From positions 1 to 19,494 of the forward strand of contig SKSL01000174.1 in NCBI GenBank assembly GCA_007123015.1: 19,494 bases of DNA. Reading direction: 5' to 3'. The position numbers and the translations under genes were made by a program. This stretch comes from Natronohydrobacter sp. (GTDB lineage: Bacteria > Pseudomonadota > Alphaproteobacteria > Rhodobacterales > Rhodobacteraceae). Within the stretch, counting starts at the first letter, position 1, and each line of letters starts with the position of its first letter. Below, in pieces: positions 1 to 7,211 of the stretch. The notes beneath the pieces are model-generated. The model ran no database searches, was not told the origin of the DNA, and saw nothing but the letters and a program-made list of their open reading frames with translations.

Positions 1-4
1 GGAT

Positions 5-20
5 TCAACACTGAATTAAT
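5..20 (+). promoter_or_regulatory. Putative CtrA box upstream of sciP
   Basis: The sequence reads TCAA, seven bases, then TTAAT, against the CtrA consensus TTAA-N7-TTAA(C), so seven of the eight core bases match. A GANTC site (GATTC, 2-6) overlaps its left half and another lies at 31-35; GANTC is the target of the CcrM methylase in alphaproteobacteria. In Caulobacter sciP is activated by CtrA, so the position makes sense. This is a motif match by eye only, and the upstream part of the promoter is outside the window. Confidence 0.35.
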
Positions 21-73
21 CCCCTCGCGCGATTCTGGTCTCATCTCGGGTAGGGTGAAGAAGGAAGACCGTG

Positions 74-352
74 ATGTATATCAAACGTGTGGAAGGTCCG
101 CGTGCGGTAACACTACCAGATGGCACAGTGCTCAGTCTGGCGGATTTGCCGCCTGCAGACACGCGCCGCTGGGTTGCCAGTCGGAAAGCCACTGTCATTC
201 AGGCCGTTTCAGCAGGGCTGATCACGCGCGAAGCGGCATTGGAACGCTATGCCTTGTCGGATGAGGAATTCGATCTTTGGCAAAATGCTGTCACGCAGCA
301 CGGCATCGACGCGCTGAAGGTCACAGCTTTGCAGAAATATAGACAATCATAG
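74..352 (+). CDS. sciP: SciP-type CtrA inhibitor (DUF1153 family)
   Basis: A 92-residue protein of the DUF1153/SciP family. In Caulobacter SciP binds CtrA on DNA and stops it recruiting RNA polymerase, which limits CtrA-dependent transcription to part of the cell cycle. What I see is the family's N-terminal block (KRVEGPRAVTLPDGT), then DTRRWVASRKA at about residues 33-43, which begins a helix-turn-helix-like segment, then GLITREAALERYALS and a C-terminus ending in LQKYRQ. The start is ATG 74, with AAGGAAG at 61-67 as ribosome binding site; a GTG codon lies directly before it in frame but is worse spaced. It sits directly upstream of ctrA on the same strand, as I recall for other Rhodobacterales, so repressor and target probably share a regulatory region. 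Length and sequence fit the family well. Confidence 0.9.
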   Translation: MYIKRVEGPRAVTLPDGTVLSLADLPPADTRRWVASRKATVIQAVSAGLITREAALERYALSDEEFDLWQNAVTQHGIDALKVTALQKYRQS

Positions 353-379
353 GTTGTATTTTTTCGTAAGTCATGCACG

Positions 380-395
380 GTAATAGAGAGTTAAC
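380..395 (+). promoter_or_regulatory. Putative CtrA box in the ctrA promoter
   Basis: GTAA, seven bases, then TTAAC: eight of the nine bases of the full CtrA consensus TTAA-N7-TTAAC match. It lies 43 bases before the ctrA start codon, where a -35/-10 overlapping site would be expected for an autoregulated promoter. Caulobacter ctrA is controlled by its own product in this way. Binding here is inferred, not shown. Confidence 0.45.
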
Positions 396-438
396 TTTTT
401 TCAGTAACGGTGCGTTGACAGCGAAAAGGAGAACCTGA

Positions 439-1155
439 ATGCGAGTCTTGCTTGTCGAAGACGATCCAACCACATCCCGCAGCATCGAATTGATGCTCAC
501 GCATTCCAATTTCAACGTATATTCCACGGATATGGGCGAAGACGCGATCGAGTTGAGCAAGCTCTACGACTATGATCTGATCCTTCTTGATCTGAATTTG
601 CCTGACATGACAGGTCTGGATGTCTTGCGCCAGATTCGGCTGGCCCGGATCGATACGCCCATTCTGATCCTGACCGGTGAAACGGACACGGACACCAAAT
701 TGCGCGGGTTTGGCGGGGGTGCGGATGATTATCTGACCAAGCCCTTTCACCGCGAAGAACTGATCGCGCGCATCCACGCCATCATCAGGCGCAGTCAAGG
801 CCATGCACAATCGGTCATCCGCACGGGCCGGATCGCTGTCAATCTTGACGCCAAGACAGTCGATGTCGATGGTCAGACAGTGCATCTGACAGGCAAGGAA
901 TATCAGATGCTCGAGCTGCTCAGCCTGCGCAAGGGGACGACATTGACCAAGGAAATGTTCCTTAACCACCTCTATGGCGGAATGGATGAGCCGGAACTGA
1001 AAATCATCGATGTCTTCATCTGCAAGCTGCGCAAGAAACTCACGGAAGCGACAGGGGGCGAGAGCTATATCGACACTGTCTGGGGACGGGGCTATGTGCT
1101 GCGCGATCCTGTCATCACTGGGGAAAAGATGACACGCAGCGCGATCTCAGCGTGA
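439..1155 (+). CDS. ctrA: Cell-cycle response regulator CtrA
   Basis: An OmpR-type response regulator of 238 residues, the master cell-cycle and motility regulator of alphaproteobacteria, phosphorylated through the CckA-ChpT relay. The receiver domain (about 1-120) has the acidic pocket E7-D8-D9, the phospho-acceptor D51 in LLDLNLPD, T79 and K101 in LTKPF. The winged-helix DNA-binding domain (about 125-225) has LTGKEYQMLELLSLRKG and the end motif DTVWGRGYVLRDP. The frame opens with ATG 439 and AAAGGAG at 425-431 upstream. The C-terminus ends in ISA, not the Ala-Ala that Caulobacter CtrA uses for ClpXP proteolysis. In Rhodobacterales CtrA is often not essential and controls flagella and gene transfer agents; which applies here cannot be read from the sequence. 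Confidence 0.97.
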   Translation: MRVLLVEDDPTTSRSIELMLTHSNFNVYSTDMGEDAIELSKLYDYDLILLDLNLPDMTGLDVLRQIRLARIDTPILILTGETDTDTKLRGFGGGADDYLTKPFHREELIARIHAIIRRSQGHAQSVIRTGRIAVNLDAKTVDVDGQTVHLTGKEYQMLELLSLRKGTTLTKEMFLNHLYGGMDEPELKIIDVFICKLRKKLTEATGGESYIDTVWGRGYVLRDPVITGEKMTRSAISA

Positions 1156-1287
1156 TATCAGCTTGGATACATGCCACGGGACAGCATTGCCAGCGCCGAT
1201 GATCATAGCGGTACCTTTAGTCTGGACCTGACCGCCTGCGAGACCTATCACATCCCCTGAAGGCAAGGATGGTGCGGGGGTCAGAGC

Positions 1288-3423
1288 GTGGCACAGGACA
1301 CGACCAGCAAGACGCATGAGCGCGCAGTTGAGGATCTCACAACCGCCGAGGCACGGGCCGAACTCGAAGCGCTCGCTTTACACCTCGGGCGTGCCAATGA
1401 CGCATATTTCCGCGATGACGCGCCGGTCATGTCGGATGCCGAATTTGACCACCTGCGCAATCGTAATGCAGCCATTGAAAAGCGCTTTCCCGACCTTATC
1501 CGCTCTGACAGCCCAAGCCGGCAAATCGGCGCAGCTCCTTCTGACGCTTTTGGCAAGATACGCCACACGCGGCGGATGCTCTCGCTTGCGAATGCCTTCA
1601 CGGAAGACGATGTCGTCGATTTCATTGCCGGTTTGCGGCGCTTTCTGGGTCTGGCTCCGGACGCGCCCCTTGCTTTGACGGCAGAGCCCAAGATTGACGG
1701 GCTGTCCTTGTCCCTGCGCTACGAAAACGGACAGTTGCGCCATGCCGCGACGCGCGGCGATGGCGAAACGGGCGAAGATGTCACGGCCAATGCACGCATG
1801 CTCGATGAAATCCCTCAGCACCTGACTGACGCCCCGGACCTGCTCGAAGTGCGCGGTGAAATCTACATGAGTCATTCGGATTTTGCCGCTCTCAATGCCC
1901 GACAAGCGGCCGCCGGGGGCAAGAGTTTCGCCAATCCGCGCAACGCAGCTGCAGGGTCGTTGCGTCAGCTTGATCCGGGAATCACACGCGCGCGCCCTCT
2001 GCGTTTCTTCGCCTATGCCTGGGGCGCAGTCTCGGCACCGCTTGGCCAGACACAGACAGAGGCAATCGACCGTTTGACCGCGCTCGGATTCCCGACCAAT
2101 CCGCTGTTTCGCTATTGCCCCACTCTCGACGATCTTCTAACGGCCTATCGCGACATCGAAGCACAGCGCGCAAGCCTCGGCTATGACATTGATGGTGTTG
2201 TCTACAAGCTGGATGATCTCAGCCAGCAAGAGCGCCTTGGGCTTCGGTCAACCACCCCACGTTGGGCCATCGCACATAAATTCCCCGCCGAGCTTGCCTG
2301 GACCCGATTGGACGGGATCGACATACAAGTCGGCCGTACTGGGGCGCTCAGCCCGGTTGCAAGGCTCAGTCCCGTGACAGTCGGCGGGGTCGTCGTGTCA
2401 AACGCGACGCTGCATAACGAAGATTATATTGCCGGGCGCGATTCGCGCGGCGCGCCCATCCGCGACGGGCGCGACATTCGCATAGGCGACTGGGTGCAAG
2501 TCTATCGTGCCGGCGATGTGATCCCGAAAATTCGCGATGTCGATCCTGCGCGACGCCCCGACTGGAGCACGCCCTTTCAGATGCCCGCGCACTGCCCCGA
2601 ATGCGGCAGCCCGGCCCTGCGCGAGCCGGGTGATTCTGTCCGGCGCTGCACCGGCGGGCTGACCTGCCCGGCGCAGGCGGTCGAACGATTGAAGCATTTC
2701 GTCAGCCGTGCAGCTTTTGACATCGACGGGCTTGGCGCCAAACAGGTCGAGAGTTTCTGGCGCGATGGCTGGATCGTCGCGCCCCGCGACATTTTTACAC
2801 TCAGGGACCGCTTCGGTCCCGGCCAGCCGCGCCAATTGAAGAATCGCGAGGGCTGGGGCGAGAAATCTGCGCAAAACCTGTTTGATGCCATCGACAGCAA
2901 GCGTCGCATCCCGCTCGCCCGCCTGATCTATGCGCTTGGGATTCGCCATGTGGGCGAAACCTCGGCGGGCGTGTTGGCCACGCAATATGGCACCTGGTCC
3001 GCGTTTCGCGCGGCAATGTCCGAAGCAGCAGACCCCGATAGCACTGCATATGCAGAGCTGATCGCGATCGACGGGGTCGGGCCTGTCATGGTGCAGTCGC
3101 TGATCACCGCATTTCAGGTTGAAGCCGGAACCATCGACGCTCTGGCTGCCCTGCTCGACATTCAGGCCGCTGAAGCGCGTGCATCGGACAGCCCGGTTGC
3201 TGGCAAGACGGTCGTGTTTACAGGCACGCTCGAACGGATGACCCGCGCCGAAGCGAAGGCGCGGGCCGAAGCCTTGGGGGCCAAGGTCGCAGGGTCGGTG
3301 TCTACCAAAACCGATCTGCTGATCGCGGGGCCGGGCGCAGGCAGCAAGGCGAAAAAGGCCGCTGATCTGGGCATCGAGGTCATTGACGAAGATCAATGGC
3401 TGGCCCTGATCGGAGCCTCCTGA
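1288..3423 (+). CDS. ligA: NAD-dependent DNA ligase LigA
   Basis: A 711-residue NAD+-dependent DNA ligase that seals nicks left by Okazaki fragment processing and excision repair. Domains in order: Ia, which binds NMN (about 20-85, with DAPVMSDAEFDHL), the nucleotidyltransferase domain with the adenylated lysine K135 in the KxDG motif (EPKIDGLS), the OB fold containing VGRTGALSPVARL, a four-cysteine zinc finger (CPECG...CTGGLTCPAQ, about 433-455), helix-hairpin-helix repeats, and a C-terminal BRCT domain (about 635-711, GKTVVFTGTLERMTRAEA). The start is GTG 1288; no in-frame ATG lies nearby, and the residues before domain Ia are of normal length. There is no strong ribosome binding site. The stop is one base before the recG start, so the two are probably co-transcribed. 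Confidence 0.96.
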   Translation: MAQDTTSKTHERAVEDLTTAEARAELEALALHLGRANDAYFRDDAPVMSDAEFDHLRNRNAAIEKRFPDLIRSDSPSRQIGAAPSDAFGKIRHTRRMLSLANAFTEDDVVDFIAGLRRFLGLAPDAPLALTAEPKIDGLSLSLRYENGQLRHAATRGDGETGEDVTANARMLDEIPQHLTDAPDLLEVRGEIYMSHSDFAALNARQAAAGGKSFANPRNAAAGSLRQLDPGITRARPLRFFAYAWGAVSAPLGQTQTEAIDRLTALGFPTNPLFRYCPTLDDLLTAYRDIEAQRASLGYDIDGVVYKLDDLSQQERLGLRSTTPRWAIAHKFPAELAWTRLDGIDIQVGRTGALSPVARLSPVTVGGVVVSNATLHNEDYIAGRDSRGAPIRDGRDIRIGDWVQVYRAGDVIPKIRDVDPARRPDWSTPFQMPAHCPECGSPALREPGDSVRRCTGGLTCPAQAVERLKHFVSRAAFDIDGLGAKQVESFWRDGWIVAPRDIFTLRDRFGPGQPRQLKNREGWGEKSAQNLFDAIDSKRRIPLARLIYALGIRHVGETSAGVLATQYGTWSAFRAAMSEAADPDSTAYAELIAIDGVGPVMVQSLITAFQVEAGTIDALAALLDIQAAEARASDSPVAGKTVVFTGTLERMTRAEAKARAEALGAKVAGSVSTKTDLLIAGPGAGSKAKKAADLGIEVIDEDQWLALIGAS

Positions 3424-3424
3424 C

Positions 3425-5515
3425 ATGGCCAGCCGTCCGGAAATCCTGTTTCCGCTTTTCGCGGGTCTGGAAACTCTAGACAGTGTTGGTCCCAAAACTG
3501 CAAAGAATTTCAGTGCCCTGCAGATCGCGACCCTGCGCGATCTGGTGTTTCATCTGCCCGTCAACTTGATCGACCGTTCGCGGCGTGACTCGATCCGAGG
3601 GTTGGAATTTCCTGCAATCGCCACTGTCGAAGTGACGATTGGCATGCATCAACCACCGCGCGCTCACGGACGGCCCTATCGCGTCCTGGTGCGCGATTCT
3701 CTGGTGGAATTTCAACTCGTGTTTTTCCGTGCGCGCAGTGACTATCTGCAAAAATCGCTGCCGACAGGGGCCCGACGGCTGGTGTCCGGCAGGATCGAGT
3801 TGTTCGATGGCATCGCGCAGATGGCACATCCGGACCATGTCCTGCCGCTGACAGCGGCGGCTGATCTGCCCGGAACCGAAGCGATTTATGGGCTCTGTGC
3901 GGGCGTAAGCCAGAAACTGATGACCAAGGCGATTGCCAGCGCCATGAAACAGCTGCCGGTCCTGGCGGAATGGATCGATCCCGACCTGAAATCGCGCGAA
4001 TCCTGGCCCGACTGGAATGTCGCGATTGCACAAGCGCATGCGCCAGCTTCGCTGGCTGATCTGGCCAGTTCGGCACCTGCGCGTGCGCGCCTTGCCTATG
4101 ACGAATTGCTCGCGCATCAAATGATGCTTGCGCTCGCCCGGGCCAGCGCGCGACGACACCCTGGGCGCGTGACCCGTGGCACTGGTCTTTTGCAGGCACG
4201 CGTTCTCAATGCGCTCGACTATCAGCCCACTGGTGCCCAGAGCAGAGCGATTGCTGAGATTACCGCTGACATGGCCAGTCCCCGGCGCATGAACCGGCTG
4301 TTGCAAGGCGATGTTGGCGCAGGCAAGACGCTGGTCGCGCTCATGGCGATGCTCGTCGCCGTCGAGGCAGGCGGGCAGGCTGTGATGATGGCCCCGACAG
4401 AAATTCTGGCGCGCCAGCATCATGAAAGCCTGACCCCTCTGGCACATGCCGCTGGTCTGGAAATCGCTCTGCTGACGGGCCGTGACAAGGGTGCTGAACG
4501 CGCAGCCAAGCGCGCAAATGTGGCGGAAGGCGGCAGTCAGATCGTGCTTGGCACCCACGCCGTTTTTCAAAAAGGCATCGAATTTCATGATCTGCGTCTG
4601 GCGATCATCGATGAGCAACATCGCTTCGGCGTGGCGCAACGCGCTGCTCTCGCTGAAAAAGGGGCCAATGTGGATATGTTGGTCATGACCGCGACCCCGA
4701 TTCCACGCTCGCTTGCCCTGACCCGATTTGGCGATATGGACGTGTCTGTGCTGGATGAAAAACCGCCTGGCCGCAAACCTGTGCAGACGGCGTTGGTCTC
4801 GACTGCACGGCTTGATGAGGTCGTCGAGCACTTGCGCCGTGCCATCGATGCAGGCCAGCAGGCCTATTGGGTCTGTCCCCTTGTCGAGGAATCCGAGGTC
4901 AGTTCGCTGACAGCGGCTCAGGCCCGGTTCGAACATCTGCGGGCGTCGCTGGGCGAAGACAGAGTGGGCCTGGTTCATGGCCAGCAGCATCCTACTGAAA
5001 AAGACATGGCGATGGGGCGCTTCATGGTCGGCGAGACCAAGCTTCTGGTCGCAACGACTGTGATTGAGGTCGGGGTCAATGTTCCAAATGCCTCGATCAT
5101 GGTTATCGAACGTGCAGAGCAGTTTGGTCTGGCCCAATTGCATCAGCTGCGTGGCCGCGTTGGGCGCGGGGCAGCCGCATCGACCTGCCTGCTGCTTTAT
5201 GAGGCCCCGCTCGGCGAGACAGCAGCACGTCGATTGAAACTCTTGCGTGATACTGAAGATGGTTTCCGCATCGCTGAAGAAGACATGGCTATTCGCGGTG
5301 CTGGTGATTTGCTGGGGACGGCCCAATCGGGGCTGCCGCGGTTTCGTGTGGCCGATCTGGAACGCCAATCCGGACTTATGGCGATTGCGCAAAGCGATGC
5401 CCGCAAATTATTGAATGACGATCCGGAACTAACAGGTCTGCGCGGCCAGGCAGCGCGGGTGCTTCTGTGGTTGATGGAACAGGACAAGGCGATTCGATAC
5501 CTTTCAATTGGATGA
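3425..5515 (+). CDS. recG: ATP-dependent DNA helicase RecG
   Basis: A 696-residue superfamily 2 helicase that reverses stalled replication forks and branch-migrates recombination intermediates. The N-terminal wedge/OB domain spans about 60-150. The helicase motor follows: a Q-type motif at QPTGAQ (267-272), Walker A GDVGAGKT (295-302), the MMAPTEILARQH block, the DEQH box of motif II (396-399, followed by RFG), MTATPIPRSLA as motif III, and the C-terminal lobe with TTVIEVGVNVPNA and QLHQLRGRVGRG. The TRG-type region (DGFRIAEEDMAIRGAGDLLGTAQSG) that couples ATP hydrolysis to branch migration is intact. Full length for the family. It follows ligA after a single base, and a LexA-type site begins 21 bases after its stop. 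Confidence 0.96.
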   Translation: MASRPEILFPLFAGLETLDSVGPKTAKNFSALQIATLRDLVFHLPVNLIDRSRRDSIRGLEFPAIATVEVTIGMHQPPRAHGRPYRVLVRDSLVEFQLVFFRARSDYLQKSLPTGARRLVSGRIELFDGIAQMAHPDHVLPLTAAADLPGTEAIYGLCAGVSQKLMTKAIASAMKQLPVLAEWIDPDLKSRESWPDWNVAIAQAHAPASLADLASSAPARARLAYDELLAHQMMLALARASARRHPGRVTRGTGLLQARVLNALDYQPTGAQSRAIAEITADMASPRRMNRLLQGDVGAGKTLVALMAMLVAVEAGGQAVMMAPTEILARQHHESLTPLAHAAGLEIALLTGRDKGAERAAKRANVAEGGSQIVLGTHAVFQKGIEFHDLRLAIIDEQHRFGVAQRAALAEKGANVDMLVMTATPIPRSLALTRFGDMDVSVLDEKPPGRKPVQTALVSTARLDEVVEHLRRAIDAGQQAYWVCPLVEESEVSSLTAAQARFEHLRASLGEDRVGLVHGQQHPTEKDMAMGRFMVGETKLLVATTVIEVGVNVPNASIMVIERAEQFGLAQLHQLRGRVGRGAAASTCLLLYEAPLGETAARRLKLLRDTEDGFRIAEEDMAIRGAGDLLGTAQSGLPRFRVADLERQSGLMAIAQSDARKLLNDDPELTGLRGQAARVLLWLMEQDKAIRYLSIG

Positions 5516-5536
5516 TCCTTCGTAGAATGCCTGAGT

Positions 5537-5583
5537 GTTCTTAAAAAGTTCTTGAACATAGTGAGAACATATGAGAACATAAT
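5537..5583 (+). promoter_or_regulatory. LexA (SOS) operator cluster over a promoter
   Basis: Two half-sites GTTC (5537-5540 and 5548-5551) are spaced exactly seven bases apart, which is the alphaproteobacterial LexA box GTTC-N7-GTTC. Immediately after come GAAC at 5554-5557 and 5565-5568, again seven bases apart, which is the same box on the opposite strand, and a further GAAC at 5575-5578. A -10-like CATAAT at 5578-5583 would start transcription about ten bases before the Shine-Dalgarno of the following small gene. TTGAAC at 5552-5557 resembles a -35, but the 20-base spacing to that -10 is long. The operator match is strong; the exact promoter elements are less sure. Confidence 0.7.
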
Positions 5584-5607
5584 TCAACATTCAGATTGGA
5601 GGACAAT

Positions 5608-5709
5608 ATGATTCCATACACGCCCGATCAGTTCTGGTCTGATCTTGCCAGCGCAGGGGCCCTCGCGGTGCTGATGATCGCAACGCTTCATCTGCCGCTT
5701 TTCGCGTGA
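5608..5709 (+). CDS. Putative SOS-induced 33-residue single-span membrane peptide
   Basis: A short frame of 33 codons plus stop that I do not recognise as a named family. It starts at ATG 5608 with an excellent ribosome binding site (GGAGGA, 5598-5603). The peptide has a polar N-terminus (MIPYTPDQFWSDL) followed by a hydrophobic stretch of about 20 residues (ALAVLMIATLHLPLFA at its end) that could cross the membrane once; there is no signal peptidase site. The only promoter-like sequence before it carries paired LexA boxes, and an inverted repeat lies downstream at 5774-5797, so it appears to be its own transcription unit. In size, topology and control it resembles Caulobacter SidA, a 29-residue LexA-controlled membrane inhibitor of cell division, and in general design E. 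coli TisB. Sequence homology to either is not shown, and the function is inferred from context. Confidence 0.68.
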   Translation: MIPYTPDQFWSDLASAGALAVLMIATLHLPLFA

Positions 5710-5773
5710 TCTTATTCGTAACGCCTGTGGGTCAGCCTGTTCCTTACTGCCTCGTCGCTTGACCCCTGACTTG

Positions 5774-5802
5774 CCGCCGCGACCCCAATCGCGGCGGTCC
5801 TT
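5774..5802 (+). terminator. Hairpin downstream of the small SOS gene
   Basis: A perfect nine-base-pair, GC-rich stem (CCGCCGCGA with TCGCGGCGG) around a six-base loop, followed by TCCTTTC. The stem is typical of an intrinsic terminator but the T-run is poor. It separates the small LexA-controlled gene from trmFO. Confidence 0.55.
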
Positions 5803-5864
5803 TCAGCATGTTTGCCAAAACGCATCACAGCGCTTATTTCGACAGCAAGAAGAAAGGGCGCGTC

Positions 5865-7211
5865 ATGGCACAGGAACTCCATATCATCGGCGGCGGCATG
5901 GCCGGATCAGAAGCCGCCTGGCAGGCCGCGCGCATGGGCGTTGATGTCGTCATCCATGAAATGCGTCCCTGTCGCGGCACGTTCGCGCATCAGACCGATC
6001 ATCTGGCCGAAATGGTGTGTTCCAATTCTTTCCGCTCGGATGATGATGAACAAAATGCTGTGGGCCTGTTGCATTGGGAAATGCGTGCAGCAGGTGGGCT
6101 GATCATGCAGATGGCGGACCGTCACGCTCTGCCGGCAGGGGGCGCGCTTGCAGTGGATCGCGATGCTTTCGCAGCATCCGTCACCCAGACATTGCTGGGT
6201 CAGACAAATATCCGTCTTGAGCGCGCCGAATTCACAGAGCTGCCACAAGATGGTCACTGGATCATTGCCACCGGGCCGCTGACATCGGATGCGCTGGGGC
6301 AGGCGATTGCGCGCGAGACGGGTGCCGAGGCCTTGGCGTTTTTCGATGCGATTGCGCCAATTGTCTATTTTGACAGTATCGACATGTCGCAGGCGTGGTT
6401 TCAGTCCCGCTATGACAAGGGCGCGACAGAGGCTGAGCGCAAGGCCTATCTCAACTGTCCGATGACGCGCGATCGGTATGAGGCCTTTATCGACGCGCTC
6501 CTTGCGGCTGAGAAAACCGAGTTTCATGATGGTGAAACTGCGGGCTATTTTGATGGGTGTCTGCCGATTGAAGTCATGGCCGAGCGCGGGCGAGAGACTT
6601 TGCGTCATGGTCCGATGAAGCCGATTGGTCTGACCAATCCGCACGCGCCAGACGAAAAACCTTACGCTGTGGTTCAATTGCGCAGGGATAATGCCCTGGG
6701 CACGCTCTATAATATCGTGGGCTTTCAGACGAAGATGAAGTACCGCGCGCAAACTTCTGTTTTCAAGACGATTCCTGGTCTGGAAAATGCGTCTTTTGCG
6801 CGGCTTGGGGGGATTCATCGCAACACATTTCTGAACGCGCCCACGCTTCTGGATGATCATTTGCGCTTGCGCTCGCGGCCCCATATTCGCTTCGCCGGTC
6901 AGATCACCGGGGTCGAGGGTTATGTCGAATCCGCAGCGATGGGGCTGCTGGCCGGGCGTTTGGCTGCGGCCGATATTCTGGACATTCCGGCAAGCCCACC
7001 GCCGCGTGAGACCGCGATGGGCGCACTCGTGCACCACATTACTGGGGGCGCGGATGCCAAGACGTTTCAGCCGATGAATGTGAATTTTGGGCTGTTTCCA
7101 CCGATCGACGCCAAGGGCGGTCGTCGCGGTCGTCGGGATCGTTACAAAGCCTATACGGATCGCGCAAAAGCGGCTTTCATGGACTGGCTGGACCAGCGCA
7201 ATGCCGCCTGA
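5865..7211 (+). CDS. trmFO: tRNA m5U54 methyltransferase TrmFO (folate/FAD-dependent)
   Basis: A 448-residue flavoprotein that makes 5-methyluridine at position 54 of the tRNA T-loop with methylenetetrahydrofolate as carbon donor and FAD as cofactor, instead of the SAM-dependent TrmA route. The FAD-binding GGGMAGSEAAW lies at residues 9-19. Both family cysteines are present: C52 in MVCSNSFRS and C232 in DGCLPIEVMAE, corresponding to C53 and C226 of the Bacillus enzyme. GFQTKMKYRAQ and FAGQITGVEGYVESAAMG are further conserved blocks. The frame is open back to ATG 5808, but the family begins at the residue encoded at 5865, where AAAGGG stands six bases upstream, so I use that start. Its end overlaps the start of gluQRS, suggesting translational coupling. 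Confidence 0.95.
   Translation: MAQELHIIGGGMAGSEAAWQAARMGVDVVIHEMRPCRGTFAHQTDHLAEMVCSNSFRSDDDEQNAVGLLHWEMRAAGGLIMQMADRHALPAGGALAVDRDAFAASVTQTLLGQTNIRLERAEFTELPQDGHWIIATGPLTSDALGQAIARETGAEALAFFDAIAPIVYFDSIDMSQAWFQSRYDKGATEAERKAYLNCPMTRDRYEAFIDALLAAEKTEFHDGETAGYFDGCLPIEVMAERGRETLRHGPMKPIGLTNPHAPDEKPYAVVQLRRDNALGTLYNIVGFQTKMKYRAQTSVFKTIPGLENASFARLGGIHRNTFLNAPTLLDDHLRLRSRPHIRFAGQITGVEGYVESAAMGLLAGRLAAADILDIPASPPPRETAMGALVHHITGGADAKTFQPMNVNFGLFPPIDAKGGRRGRRDRYKAYTDRAKAAFMDWLDQRNAA

Noticed and set aside
1171..1260. 29-codon frame between ctrA and ligA (MPRDSIASADD start)
   Set aside because: No ribosome binding site, no membrane or signal character and no recognisable similarity; could be chance.
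3476..5392. 638-codon minus-strand frame antisense to recG
   Set aside because: Composition is typical of a shadow frame; recG on the plus strand is complete with all helicase motifs.
5808..5864. Longer TrmFO N-terminus from ATG 5808
   Set aside because: Its 19 extra residues do not match the family start, it begins just after the hairpin, and the better ribosome binding site belongs to ATG 5865.
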